A stretch of DNA of 32,325 bases from an uncultured Ruminococcus sp. (lineage in GTDB: Bacteria; Bacillota; Clostridia; Lachnospirales; Lachnospiraceae). The translations under genes were made by a program, and so were the position numbers. The DNA lies in assembly GCA_900553885.1 (NCBI GenBank), contig USFD01000032.1:1-32325 (forward strand). The letters run 5' to 3'. Of this stretch, positions 8,358 through 16,375 are shown in pieces (the stretch's first letter is position 1; every line of letters begins with the position of its first letter). Under the pieces are notes generated by a model, which was given only the letters and a program-made list of their open reading frames with translations, was not told the DNA's origin and did no database searches.

Positions 8358-8387
8358 GGCCGGTTCCTCCTTTTTTTCTCTTATGCT

Positions 8388-8418
8388 ATTATAAGGCAAA
8401 CCACACAGATTTTGTAAA
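8388..8418 (-). promoter_or_regulatory. Likely promoter of the uORF-GH3 transcript
   Basis: The coding strand has TATAAT (8388-8393) 17 bases before the AGGAGG site. A TTTACA (8413-8418) lies upstream with a long 19-bp spacer, so the -35 assignment is weak. It is divergent from the purC promoter. Confidence 0.5.
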
Positions 8419-8433
8419 AAAATAAAAAAAGTA

Positions 8434-8462
8434 TTGTTTTTTATTCCCATCCTGCTTATTCT
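8434..8462 (+). promoter_or_regulatory. Likely purC promoter
   Basis: TTGTTT (8434-8439) and TATTCT (8457-8462) are separated by 17 bp, about 90 bases before the purC start. I see no guanine riboswitch fold in the leader. Confidence 0.45.
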
Positions 8463-8549
8463 ATTATAGGAACATAAATGGCAGTCCGGCCGCACACAGC
8501 CCTTACGGACCGCCGGAAACATACTAAAAAAACAGACGAGGTATACAAA

Positions 8550-9413
8550 ATGAAACCGATTAAAGAAGGAAAAGTACGCGAAATCTATGACAACGGCGAC
8601 AGTCTGATTCTGGTTGCAACTGACCGGATCAGCTGTTTTGACGTTATCCTGAAAAACACAATTACAAAAAAAGGAACTGTACTCACACAGATGTCCAAGT
8701 TCTGGTTTGACATGACAAAGGACATCCTTCCGAATCATATGATTTCCACAGATGTAAAAGACATGCCGGAATTTTTCCAGAAACCGGAATTTGACGGAAA
8801 CAGTATGATGTGCAAGAAGCTCAATATGCTTCCCATCGAGTGCATTGTCCGCGGATACATTACAGGAAGCGGCTGGGCAAGCTATCAGAAAGACGGCACT
8901 GTATGCGGCATCCGCCTGCCGGAAGGTCTCAGAGAGTCCGACAAACTGCCGGAACCGATCTATACACCGTCCACAAAGGCAGAGATCGGAGACCACGACG
9001 AAAATATTTCCTACGAGCAGAGCATTGCTCATCTGGAAAAAGCATTCCCGGGCAAAGGGGAAGAATACGCTTCCAAGCTCCGCGACTACACCATCGCCCT
9101 TTACAAAAAATGTGCGGATTATGCCCTGAGCCGCGGTATTATTATCGCGGATACCAAATTTGAATTCGGTCTGGATGAGAACGGAAATATCGTGCTGGGC
9201 GATGAGATGCTCACCCCGGACAGCTCCCGCTTCTGGCCTGCCGACGGATATGAGCCGGGACACGGCCAGCCTTCCTTTGACAAACAGTTTGCCCGCGACT
9301 GGCTCAAGGCCAACCCGGACAACGACTGGACACTTCCGGATGATATCGTACAGAAGACAATTGATAAATATCTGCAGGGATACGAGATGCTGACAGGAAA
9401 GAAACTTCAGTAA
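8550..9413 (+). CDS. purC: Phosphoribosylaminoimidazole-succinocarboxamide synthase
   Basis: 287 residues from the ATG at 8550, which has GAGG upstream and gives the usual KPIKEGKVREIYD N-terminus; an in-frame ATG at 8478 would add 24 residues of non-conserved sequence. The enzyme joins aspartate to CAIR with ATP in cytosolic purine synthesis. Family segments are KVREIYDNGDSLILVATDRIS (glycine-rich ATP site), ECIVRGYITGSGW, IADTKFEFG and LGDEMLTPDSSRFWP. The length fits the longer, approximately 290-residue class. It stands alone, with its own promoter and terminator and no other pur genes nearby. Confidence 0.95.
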   Translation: MKPIKEGKVREIYDNGDSLILVATDRISCFDVILKNTITKKGTVLTQMSKFWFDMTKDILPNHMISTDVKDMPEFFQKPEFDGNSMMCKKLNMLPIECIVRGYITGSGWASYQKDGTVCGIRLPEGLRESDKLPEPIYTPSTKAEIGDHDENISYEQSIAHLEKAFPGKGEEYASKLRDYTIALYKKCADYALSRGIIIADTKFEFGLDENGNIVLGDEMLTPDSSRFWPADGYEPGHGQPSFDKQFARDWLKANPDNDWTLPDDIVQKTIDKYLQGYEMLTGKKLQ

Positions 9414-9450
9414 TCTCCCTTCGTCCCCGCAGCGGACAGTCAAATGAATA

Positions 9451-9498
9451 ATGCCCCTATGGCAGAATGCAGCATTCTGTCATAGGGGCATTTTTGTT
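9451..9498 (+). terminator. purC terminator
   Basis: The arm from 9451 (ATGCCCCTATGGCAGAATGC) pairs nearly perfectly with 9472-9491 (ending CATAGGGGCAT), followed by TTTTTGTTTT. It lies between purC and the converging minus-strand gene at 9510. Confidence 0.9.
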
Positions 9499-9509
9499 TT
9501 ATAAACAGC

Positions 9510-9872
9510 TTATTTTAACATTTCTTCTTTTTTCTCCAGTATTGCCTCAACAGCAGCACATGCCGGGCAGTCACAGTATTTTCCGCCTGCAGCCTTAATC
9601 TGACGTCCATGCTCAGCCACACCTTTTGCAGCCTCCTCGCCGCCGAACACTTTCGCTCCCATCTCTGTCTCTGCAAATGCGATCAGCTTGTCCACCGGCA
9701 TAATGTCAGCCTCCAGCTCCTCAATGTATCTGGCTGTCTCTTCCGCTTCTTTGTCCGTGCCGGCGGCATCCAGCCACGCCTGTGCCGCTGCTTTTGCCTC
9801 TGCACAGCAGGAATGCGCTGCCATAAGATCCTTTGTTTTCTCAATAACAAAATCACGTACTTCTTTTGTCAT
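9510..9872 (-). CDS. Small conserved clostridial protein with CDCPAC motif, function unknown
   Basis: 120 residues, largely helical and acidic/Ala-rich, with no signal peptide or membrane helix. Two adjacent cysteines (SCC, about 22-23) and a C-terminal CDCPAC cluster (about 99-104) could bind a metal or cycle as disulfides. I recognise it as a small protein common in Lachnospiraceae, sometimes labelled Hsp90-like, but it has none of the GHKL ATPase motifs of Hsp90. It has its own promoter. I cannot assign a role. Confidence 0.75.
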   Translation of the reverse strand: MTKEVRDFVIEKTKDLMAAHSCCAEAKAAAQAWLDAAGTDKEAEETARYIEELEADIMPVDKLIAFAETEMGAKVFGGEEAAKGVAEHGRQIKAAGGKYCDCPACAAVEAILEKKEEMLK

Positions 9873-9905
9873 AACAAAAACCTTCTTTCTTATAAATTTG
9901 TCTCT

Positions 9906-9914
9906 ATTGTATCA
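9906..9914 (-). promoter_or_regulatory. Extended -10 promoter of the CDCPAC-protein gene
   Basis: The coding strand reads TGATACAAT, a TG-n-TAnnnT extended -10, about 35 bases upstream of the start codon. No good -35 is visible. Confidence 0.4.
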
Positions 9915-9962
9915 CAGGTTCCGGAATTTTACGACACGCTTCCCTTCACCGGGAAAATTATA

Positions 9963-10556
9963 TCAAATCCCGAATTCTGCCGGATTTACTGATGTCTTTT
10001 TCTGCTTCCTTTTTATTATAAACATCCATACCGCTCCTGCATAAATAACTGCAATACCTATGTAATACAGATAATAAGCAATTCCCCAGTTATATCCGCT
10101 GTTCCCTATTACGCCCCTGTCTTCGAAATCATAGCAAAGCAGCCGGAAAGCGCCCAGCACCAGCGTATTAACAATCATTACTGCAGCCGGCTTTTTCAGA
10201 ATCGTCAACAGCAGGGTAATGCAGGAAAGAATTCCGATTAAACCAATGACCACCACAACACCCACAACGACTGCTTCATCTGCCATATTAACTTCCCCTG
10301 CATAAAGATATGTTCTGATATATTCAGGCATGGACATGTCTTCTATATCCTTATTATTCATCCCCAGTTTGGGTATACTTATTTCTGAAGAATAATGCTC
10401 CAGCTCCTGCCTGTATTCCTTATCCGCCGCTCCATATGGCAGGAAAAACGCCGCGCATACAATAAGCGCTCCTGCCAGCGCTGCCACAAATGCCCAATAC
10501 AGATTTTTATCTGTACATAATGAAAAATGTCTTTTCTGTTCCCTTGTTGTTTCCAT
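9963..10556 (-). CDS. Hypothetical four-helix membrane protein
   Basis: 197 residues from the ATG at 10556, which has AAGGAG upstream and overlaps the TAA of the preceding short ORF (TAATG). Hydrophobic segments lie near residues 19-43, 92-117, 123-140 and 164-185, with a Lys/Arg-rich C-terminus on the inside. A charged loop of about 45 residues separates helices 1 and 2. No family is recognised. Translational coupling to a regulator-like remnant suggests it was once part of a small regulated pair. Confidence 0.65.
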   Translation of the reverse strand: METTREQKRHFSLCTDKNLYWAFVAALAGALIVCAAFFLPYGAADKEYRQELEHYSSEISIPKLGMNNKDIEDMSMPEYIRTYLYAGEVNMADEAVVVGVVVVIGLIGILSCITLLLTILKKPAAVMIVNTLVLGAFRLLCYDFEDRGVIGNSGYNWGIAYYLYYIGIAVIYAGAVWMFIIKRKQKKTSVNPAEFGI

Positions 10557-10795
10557 TACTTCTCCTTTCCTCCGGTAAGCTCTGACCTCATCTCTTCCCG
10601 CAGTTGCGCAATACAGTTCAAATATGTTTTTCCGCACCCCTCTGCCGGAAGAGGCGGCATTCCGCGAACTTTCACGAAAGAAATAAATCCGATCTGCACC
10701 TTAAGATCAATAATCTGATTTTCCAGCGTTTTCATCTGTTTCTCAAGATACCTCTGTTTCTGGCTTTCCGGAAGTCCGAACAGATATCTGATTTG
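10556..10795 (-). pseudogene. Truncated regulator remnant (MerR C-terminal-like coiled coil)
   Basis: The frame open from about 10795 to the TAA at 10556 encodes a helical stretch, QKQRYLEKQMKTLENQIIDL, followed by a Gly/Pro region and QLREEMRSELTGG. This resembles the dimerisation helix and tail that follow the DNA-binding domain in MerR-family regulators. No helix-turn-helix is found upstream; the sequence runs into the terminator of the ABC operon. An ATG at 10735 would give a 59-residue product. The stop overlaps the start of the membrane-protein gene (TAATG). It may be a decayed gene or a small coiled-coil protein. Confidence 0.4.
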
Positions 10796-10868
10796 TTATC
10801 AGTTTCATAAAAGACCGTGTAAATTTCGCGAAACAAATACGATTCCTGTACAAAAACAAATCCATACA

Positions 10869-10914
10869 CAAAAATATCTTCCGAAAACTTTATTGTTCTC
10901 AGAAGATATTTTTT
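10869..10914 (-). terminator. Terminator of the ABC transporter operon
   Basis: AAAAATATCTTC (10870-10881) pairs with GAAGATATTTTT (10902-10913), with a continuing CGAAAAC/GTTCTC inner stem. T-runs stand on both sides, so it may be bidirectional. It lies 75 bases after the ATPase gene. Confidence 0.75.
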
Positions 10915-10988
10915 CATTTCTTTGTAAATATTATAACTCTTTCAATTCTTTAGATATGTCCCCGGCCATCACTGATATATGCCTGTTT

Positions 10989-11624
10989 TCAGGAGCGATT
11001 CTGCATCAGCACTCCTCTCTTCAGACGAAAGACCACATCTGCCTGATCCGCCAGCTCTCCGGAATGAGTTACTACAATCACGCACTTATTCATCCTGTGA
11101 GCACTGTCTTTGAGTATTTCCGTAATGCCTCTGGCGGTATCTTCGTCCAGACTTCCGGTAGGTTCATCCGCCAGAATAACCGGCGATTCACTGGCAAGTG
11201 CCCTGGCGATGGCCACCCTCTGCTGCTGCCCGCCGGAAAGTTTCAGCACATTGCGCCGGGTCTCTTCTTTTGTCAGACCCAGGCGCTCCAGGATCGGCAG
11301 GGGCGGCAGTTTTGATGTCAGCGCCACATTCTCCCCGGGCGTCAGATAATCAATCAGGTTGTAGCTCTGGAAAATAAAAGCCACATGATTTTTCCGGTGA
11401 TCGGCAAGTCCCGTTCCGGCAATATCCTGTCCTTTATACAGAATCTGTCCGACTCCTGGACTGTCCAGACCTCCCAGCAGAGACAGCAGTGTAGTCTTAC
11501 CGCATCCGGAAGGCCCAAGAATAGCATACAGCTTTCCCTGTTCCATCTGCGCACTGACTCCTTTCAGAATCCGTTTCTTATTATTGTAGGAATATTGAAC
11601 ATTCTTTATTTCCAAAATACACAT
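10989..11624 (-). CDS. ABC transporter ATP-binding protein (MacB/LolD type)
   Basis: 211 residues from the ATG at 11624, chosen because AGGAGG lies nine bases upstream; the ATG at 11630 is only three bases from it. Walker A is GPSGCGKTT, the Q-loop is FQSYNL, the signature is LSGGQQQRVAIARAL, and Walker B is VILADEPTGSLDE; an H-loop VTHS follows. This subfamily powers FtsX/MacB-type permeases that act on peptides or lipids in the membrane instead of carrying substrate through a channel. It ends the operon after its two permeases, from which it is separated by 9-15 bases. Confidence 0.92.
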   Translation of the reverse strand: MCILEIKNVQYSYNNKKRILKGVSAQMEQGKLYAILGPSGCGKTTLLSLLGGLDSPGVGQILYKGQDIAGTGLADHRKNHVAFIFQSYNLIDYLTPGENVALTSKLPPLPILERLGLTKEETRRNVLKLSGGQQQRVAIARALASESPVILADEPTGSLDEDTARGITEILKDSAHRMNKCVIVVTHSGELADQADVVFRLKRGVLMQNRS

Positions 11625-11638
11625 AGGCATACTCCTCC

Positions 11639-13000
11639 TTAATTCATCTTTGTCAGTATTTCTTTCGGCTTCAGCCGCAGAACGGGAATCCCTGCGGCGG
11701 TCACAGAGAAAATAATCAGCACAGTTCCGGCGCCGTACACAAGCAGAATATCCTGTCCGTTTACCCTGACCTGTATGCGCGTCAGTTCAACAGGATCCTC
11801 TGTCCGCTCCGTCTGTTCATTTCCGCTTAGCCGGGCCGCCTCATATTCCGGGGCAGCAGTCTGTTTCAGCAGATATTCCCCGGCCAGTCCGGCAATGCTC
11901 CTGCTGCAGACAACCGCAACGGCAAACGCGCAGACCGCAGTCAGGCATACCTCCGTCAGATGCTGGAGCAGTATATTCCATCTGCCGATTCCCATTGCCA
12001 GATAAACACCGGTTTCATGTACCCGGCCCCGCATCCACATAGCAAGGATCAGGAGCAGCAGAACGGCACTGACAGCCAGAACAGCCAGAGACAGGATAAC
12101 AACGATTTGTTCCAGAGCCTCCAGAGATTCCCTGGCGTTCTCATAGTCCACCGCATGCTTCGTAAAAGTACACTGATCCCAGGAAACTCCTTCCAGCTCC
12201 TGAATCTTATGAATAAGCGCATCCAGTTTTTCCGGGTCGTCAACCTGAAAATCCGCAGATTCAAAATAAACATCTCCCCCTTCCGGAAACAGCTCGCTAT
12301 AACTCCGGGCGTCAATAAAAATGGTATTTTCATAAAGCACATGAGAAAGAAGCAGCTCATCCTCCTGTGGTTCTGTGCTTTCAAAAATTCCCGTGATCTC
12401 TGCCCGCACAGACTTACCCGCAATCCCTTTCCCGGTCATTACATCATCTGACACCATCTGTTCGTTCAGACTCAGCAGTATGGTGTCGCCGATCTGCAGG
12501 TCATTTTCCTCCGCCAGCCAGCGATGAATGACTGCCGCATATTTTCCCCCTTCGGTTACAGGACTCCCCTCCTCAATTTCAAATCCCTCTTCTGTAAAAA
12601 ATGCATCCTTCTCCGTAAACGAATCTGCTACCACTTTTCCCGCATGCTCGAAGCCTTCCACAACCTGAAAGGCGCCCTCTGTCCTGATCTGCAGCGGCGT
12701 CCCGTCCTCATGCAGATATTCTGCATAGGAAGCGGATCGTCCGTTGTATCCTGTGATTCCCGGAAGCTGCCGTATTGTCTGCAGCACCTCTTCCGTCAGC
12801 TGGCCGCCGGACGCTCCGGCTCCTATGGTAAAAGCTCCTTTCAGAGACTGACGCACGTTCAAAGCAGCTGTTTTTGTGGCTCTTTGGATAGAAAAACAAG
12901 TCAGAAGCAATATTCCAATTACCAGTAAAAGTAAAAAAAGTAACAGGGTTTTCCCTTTTTTCCGGGCATTATACAGAACTGCCCGCCTGATCCAGTTCAT
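11639..13000 (-). CDS. ABC transporter permease, FtsX/MacB type
   Basis: 453 residues. One N-terminal helix (about 17-36) is followed by an extracellular domain of roughly 250 residues (about 40-295) and three C-terminal helices, the MacB-like topology. The FtsX core reads RVHETGVYLAMGIGRWNILLQH, between the second and third helices. It is a paralogue of the next gene upstream, with the same layout and N-terminal block, so the pair arose by duplication and probably forms a heterodimer. The stop lies 9-15 bases before the ATPase start. Likely substrates are antimicrobial peptides or envelope lipids, inferred from the family. Confidence 0.88.
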   Translation of the reverse strand: MNWIRRAVLYNARKKGKTLLLFLLLLVIGILLLTCFSIQRATKTAALNVRQSLKGAFTIGAGASGGQLTEEVLQTIRQLPGITGYNGRSASYAEYLHEDGTPLQIRTEGAFQVVEGFEHAGKVVADSFTEKDAFFTEEGFEIEEGSPVTEGGKYAAVIHRWLAEENDLQIGDTILLSLNEQMVSDDVMTGKGIAGKSVRAEITGIFESTEPQEDELLLSHVLYENTIFIDARSYSELFPEGGDVYFESADFQVDDPEKLDALIHKIQELEGVSWDQCTFTKHAVDYENARESLEALEQIVVILSLAVLAVSAVLLLLILAMWMRGRVHETGVYLAMGIGRWNILLQHLTEVCLTAVCAFAVAVVCSRSIAGLAGEYLLKQTAAPEYEAARLSGNEQTERTEDPVELTRIQVRVNGQDILLVYGAGTVLIIFSVTAAGIPVLRLKPKEILTKMN

Positions 13001-13013
13001 CCTGTGCCTCCTC

Positions 13014-14345
13014 TCATTCCATCATGGAAAGAATTTCTCTGGGTTTATATCTGAAAACGGGGATACAGGAAAGAAGAACCGCCGCTGACAGAATAAGGGC
13101 GCCGCCCACGCATACCCTCACAAAATCTCCCTCTGACACAGTCGCAGCCCCGGCCACACTCCCCGGATCAAACAGGGCAGCGATCCATCCGGCAGACCAT
13201 CTGCTCACAAACCACGCCGCTCCAAAGGCGGGAACAGCTATCAGAGCCGTTTCTGCCATGTGCTGAAGCACCAGCATTGTTTTCGAAATACCCATGGCCA
13301 GCAGAATGCCCGTCTCCCGCAGACGGCTTTTCAGCCAGAAGGTAAGAAACAGTGCCACAACGCCCGCGCTGATCACTACAATAACAAGAATCAGAGTCCG
13401 GATCAGAATTGTTGTATTGGACATAGAACCTGCAGCGCGCTCGTATACTTCGTCATTGACCGTTACGTTGAAATTATTCCAGTTGATGTTGTCAATTTCC
13501 TGGACATTACGGATAATGTTCTCCAGCTGTTCCGGGTCATCCACATAGAAATCCGCATACTCATACCCCGCACGCTCAGCTTCATCATCCACCCAGTCTA
13601 TAAGAGATTTGGTCACACACATGGGCGCAAATATATAATTTTCATAGATATTGTAAGGAGCCATACTGCTCCGGTCTTCCTGGGAGGCAAGAATCCGGAA
13701 CATTCCTACAATCTCCGCCTCCACACTTTTATCTCCGGCATTTACCGCTCCGGTCACCCAGTTCGGACGGTAGATCAGCACCCGGTCTCCCAGGGAAAGA
13801 CCGTGCTTTTCCGCCAGATCCTCACTGATTATAATCCCCTCCTCATCCTGATTCGTAATGTGGCGTCCCTGCGTAAGCTGGAATGCCTGACTCAGAAAAA
13901 GCTCGTCATATTCGGTAAAAAAAGAGCCGATCACATTTGCCTGGTAATCCAGATCCGTGTCGTCCCACAGAGACGTATCATAAATCATCTTGTACGGATT
14001 TCCGGACAGATCCGTCAGATTATAATAGCCGATTTCTTTGGCGGTATACTCTTTGATTCCCTCCACTTTCCGGATCTTGTCAATCATGGCGTCCGTCACA
14101 AATTCCTGCTGAATCACGGACATGCCTCCGCCCATACTGTTCATGCTGCCGGTAGAAAGATTCCGTTCCACCGTAAAACTTGCTCCCGTCGTTCCTCTCA
14201 GTCTGGCGGAAGTTTTTTCAGAAGCCTCCATTGCAGCGAAGCCGTTCAGCACAAACACTGCCGCAAGAAGCAGCAGCGCAAAGAGGAGCAGGGTCCGGCC
14301 CCTGCTCCTCAGAGTATACAGCCCCGCCCGTTTCAATAAATTCAT
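13014..14345 (-). CDS. ABC transporter permease, FtsX/MacB type (first gene of the transporter operon)
   Basis: 443 residues, ATG with AGGAGGTTACAGACG before it. Topology is one N-terminal helix (about 18-38), a large extracellular domain with a Gly/Met/Ser-rich stretch near residue 65, and three C-terminal helices. RLRETGILLAMGISKTMLVLQH is the FtsX core (about 339-360). It is a paralogue of the neighbouring permease. The 96-base gap upstream contains a promoter whose motif is shared with the two-component system, so the transporter can be transcribed separately from the sigma-factor operon. Confidence 0.88.
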   Translation of the reverse strand: MNLLKRAGLYTLRSRGRTLLLFALLLLAAVFVLNGFAAMEASEKTSARLRGTTGASFTVERNLSTGSMNSMGGGMSVIQQEFVTDAMIDKIRKVEGIKEYTAKEIGYYNLTDLSGNPYKMIYDTSLWDDTDLDYQANVIGSFFTEYDELFLSQAFQLTQGRHITNQDEEGIIISEDLAEKHGLSLGDRVLIYRPNWVTGAVNAGDKSVEAEIVGMFRILASQEDRSSMAPYNIYENYIFAPMCVTKSLIDWVDDEAERAGYEYADFYVDDPEQLENIIRNVQEIDNINWNNFNVTVNDEVYERAAGSMSNTTILIRTLILVIVVISAGVVALFLTFWLKSRLRETGILLAMGISKTMLVLQHMAETALIAVPAFGAAWFVSRWSAGWIAALFDPGSVAGAATVSEGDFVRVCVGGALILSAAVLLSCIPVFRYKPREILSMME

Positions 14346-14375
14346 CGTCTGTAACCTCCTGTATTTGATAGGACG

Positions 14376-14405
14376 ATTATAGAAGCGAAAAGTGGAGCTT
14401 TGATG
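14376..14405 (-). promoter_or_regulatory. Promoter of the ABC operon with motif shared with the response-regulator gene
   Basis: The coding strand has ATCAAA (14399-14404), a 17-bp spacer and TATAAT (14376-14381). CATCAAA-n-CTCCA-nn-TTTC is found at the same distance from the -10 of the response-regulator gene (18432-18450). A common binding site for the response regulator is the simplest reading. Confidence 0.55.
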
Positions 14406-14441
14406 AAGTCCGGAAGTATTTTCGGTGGAGCTGCCTGAACT

Positions 14442-15335
14442 TCATTCCTTTATACAGATTTCCGAAACCGCATCCTCCACCCCGTTGATCTGAAGCCGCA
14501 CATGTATTTTCCCATTTTTAAACTCATTCAGAGGATATTCAAGGGGCTCCGGAAGCTGCGTCACATCAATAGATCTGGCCGTATCTCCCTGTACCAGCCA
14601 TAAAACAAGTTCTGCACCTTCAGGTACTGTTTCGCAGGAAATATCCGCATAAACCACCTGAGTGTCCGGATCTGCAATAGTCATATCCTGTTCCGCGACA
14701 AACCCTCTGCTGGCACTTCTGAAGTCCAGATGCCAGACACGATCCAGATAAATGTTCGAATTCATCCGGATCGTGCCCAGATTCCATACCCGTTCAGAAG
14801 AAGCTACATTCGTATTTACGCCGTTTCCCACAGCCGCGCTTACGATAAATCCTGTCAGACATGCCAGCATAAGTACCATGCATCCAACCCCGGCGGCGAT
14901 TAATTTTAAATGATGCGTTTTCTGTTTTACCATAGCATTCTCCTCCTTATTTTCGATATGTGCTCCACATTCTTCACAATATTTTGCCCTGAGCGAAATC
15001 CGGTGGCCGCAGGCGGGACAGATCTGCTTTATTTCCGGGCGGCGCAGAAAATAAAGCAGCAGTCCGATAAAAGGCGTCACAATAAAAACCACAACCGCCC
15101 ATAACACCGGATCATCTCCTCTCATTCTGCAGTCCTGATATACCCATGCCGCCAGAAACACAGAGGTACACACGGCAAAAATAATGAAGCCAAAAAGAAG
15201 AAGCGGAAGTACTATGGATATTCCGCTGAAGCCGTCACTTTTCAGGAAATACAGACCGAACCGCAGGAAAATCAGCACCAATACAGCCGGAATAGCGATA
15301 TAAAACGGAAATCTTTTTTTCTTTGTATGATTCAT
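14442..15335 (-). CDS. Zinc-ribbon membrane protein with PLDc_N-like N-terminus
   Basis: 297 residues. Two or three helices occupy about 10-95, and WVYQDCRMRGDDPVLWAVVV with the following FLRRP resembles the PLDc_N (phospholipase D N-terminal) membrane domain. A CPACG-14-CEECG zinc ribbon (about 106-128) lies in the cytoplasm. A further helix at about 142-167 leads to a roughly 130-residue extracellular beta-rich domain. The start overlaps the previous stop (ATGA), so it is co-translated with the small membrane protein upstream. A sensor or assembly factor for the sigma/transporter module is possible; no activity can be assigned. Confidence 0.7.
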   Translation of the reverse strand: MNHTKKKRFPFYIAIPAVLVLIFLRFGLYFLKSDGFSGISIVLPLLLFGFIIFAVCTSVFLAAWVYQDCRMRGDDPVLWAVVVFIVTPFIGLLLYFLRRPEIKQICPACGHRISLRAKYCEECGAHIENKEENAMVKQKTHHLKLIAAGVGCMVLMLACLTGFIVSAAVGNGVNTNVASSERVWNLGTIRMNSNIYLDRVWHLDFRSASRGFVAEQDMTIADPDTQVVYADISCETVPEGAELVLWLVQGDTARSIDVTQLPEPLEYPLNEFKNGKIHVRLQINGVEDAVSEICIKE

Positions 15336-15709
15336 GTCAGCGCACCTCTTTTCTCCACACGGACAACAATATCCTTTTTTATGTTTGTTCGTTTCACACC
15401 GAGTACTGTAAGCAGTATCCCCGTCAGACCGATATAGAGACAGATTCCCGCTGCAAAATAAGCCAGATAAGTATTACTGATCAGCATAAGCGAAATAATC
15501 GCCAGCATAATAAACGTAACCAGATTTAAAATCATAGGGATATACCAGAGAGACAGGACACGTAAAGCAGGTTTTTTTCTCATGGCAGCTTCCTCCTGGT
15601 AAAGGACTGCTTTCAGTTTATTATTCAGTTCCGGATCGGGTTCATCCGGCAGTTCCAGCGATGCCCGGATGATTTCATCTATTTCTGTTTCAAAATGGTT
15701 ATCTTTCAT
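15332..15709 (-). CDS. Small membrane protein, candidate anti-sigma factor
   Basis: 125 residues: an acidic cytoplasmic N-terminus with LPDEPDPELNNKLKAVL (about 19-35), two helices (about 47-77 and 82-106) and a basic C-terminus. It overlaps the end of the ECF sigma gene by 11 bases and the next gene by 4. Genes coupled like this to ECF sigma factors usually encode their anti-sigma factor, and the short N-terminal helical part could bind the sigma factor. There is no zinc-binding ZAS motif (H-x3-C-x2-C), so the role is inferred from position. Confidence 0.6.
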   Translation of the reverse strand: MKDNHFETEIDEIIRASLELPDEPDPELNNKLKAVLYQEEAAMRKKPALRVLSLWYIPMILNLVTFIMLAIISLMLISNTYLAYFAAGICLYIGLTGILLTVLGVKRTNIKKDIVVRVEKRGALT

Positions 15710-16223
15710 AGCCAGCTTCCTCCAATCTTTTCTTAATCATTTTTCTGCCCTTAAACAACCGGCTTTTCACTGTTCCCGACGGCTTTTTTATAATTACCGC
15801 AATCTGCTCTACAGAGCATTCGGAAAGATAAAACAATGTCAGCGGAACCCGGATTTTGTCCGGGAGAGTCTCAATAATCTGACCCACCTGCCTGATCAGT
15901 TCTTTCCGATAAAACGTTTCTACAATATTTTCTCTGTAATGGGGCAGTATCTCTGTTTCTCCGTCCAGACTGCCACAGGGAGCAATGGCATCGCGCCTGG
16001 CCTGCTTTCGTCTGTCACTCTTCCATAAATTATGTGCCAGAGAAAAAAACAGTGCTTTCGGATTCTGCTGCCAGTCAAGCGTCCATTCGGTTTCCAGCGC
16101 TTTCAGAAAAGTCTGCTGATACAGATCCTCTGCATCTGTTCTGGTCGCACAGAGTTTCCGGCAGAATCTATATATATCTGTACCGAACTGGTCAATGCAT
16201 ATTTCAATTTCTCTCGCATCCAC
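15699..16223 (-). CDS. ECF-type RNA polymerase sigma factor
   Basis: 174 residues from a GTG start with GGAGGTGAGACA upstream. Region 2 contains DAEDLYQQTFLKALE and region 4 contains CSVEQIAVIIKKPSGTVKSRLFKGR, the helix-turn-helix that reads the -35. No sigma region 1.1 or 3 is present, as expected for the ECF group, which directs transcription in response to envelope stress. It opens an operon with a small membrane protein and a zinc-ribbon membrane protein. A possible autoregulated promoter lies upstream. Confidence 0.9.
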   Translation of the reverse strand: MDAREIEICIDQFGTDIYRFCRKLCATRTDAEDLYQQTFLKALETEWTLDWQQNPKALFFSLAHNLWKSDRRKQARRDAIAPCGSLDGETEILPHYRENIVETFYRKELIRQVGQIIETLPDKIRVPLTLFYLSECSVEQIAVIIKKPSGTVKSRLFKGRKMIKKRLEEAGYER

Positions 16224-16252
16224 TGTCTCACCTCCTCATCCCGTTCACTCTA

Positions 16253-16280
16253 TATTCGCCGTCACCTTTCATATGGTTCA
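16253..16280 (-). promoter_or_regulatory. Possible ECF-type autoregulatory promoter
   Basis: The coding strand has TGAACC (16275-16280), a 16-bp spacer and CGAATA (16253-16258), close to the TGAAAC-N16-CGTA pattern of Gram-positive ECF sigma factors. It lies about 30 bases before the sigma-factor GTG. Confidence 0.35.
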
Positions 16281-16312
16281 CTTTTTTTAAAAATTTTTTC
16301 AGACATAGAAAT

Positions 16313-16346
16313 ACCGGGAACCGAACCGAAGGGTTCAGCTCCCGGT
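16313..16346 (-). terminator. Terminator after the sensor kinase gene
   Basis: ACCGGGAACCGAACC and GGTTCAGCTCCCGGT pair around GAAG with two non-Watson-Crick pairs. A modest T-rich tail follows on the minus strand. It separates the two-component operon from the sigma-factor operon. Confidence 0.6.
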
Positions 16347-16375
16347 CTGATCCTGCCATGCCGGTTTCTGGCGCC

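Noticed and set aside
8232..9443. 403-codon minus-strand ORF overlapping purC
   Set aside because: Most of it is antisense to purC; only the final 41 codons from the ATG at 8357 have a ribosome binding site.
9510..9872. Possible Hsp90-type chaperone label for the small CDCPAC protein
   Set aside because: At 120 residues and without GHKL ATP-binding motifs it cannot be Hsp90; kept as unknown.
10732..10917. 61-codon minus-strand ORF beginning MKKYLLRT
   Set aside because: Its first part is the stem of the ABC-operon terminator (10869-10914), there is no ribosome binding site, and the protein resembles nothing.
13260..14339. 359-codon plus-strand ORF rich in His, Gln and Arg
   Set aside because: Antisense to the FtsX-type permease, whose family motifs are clear.
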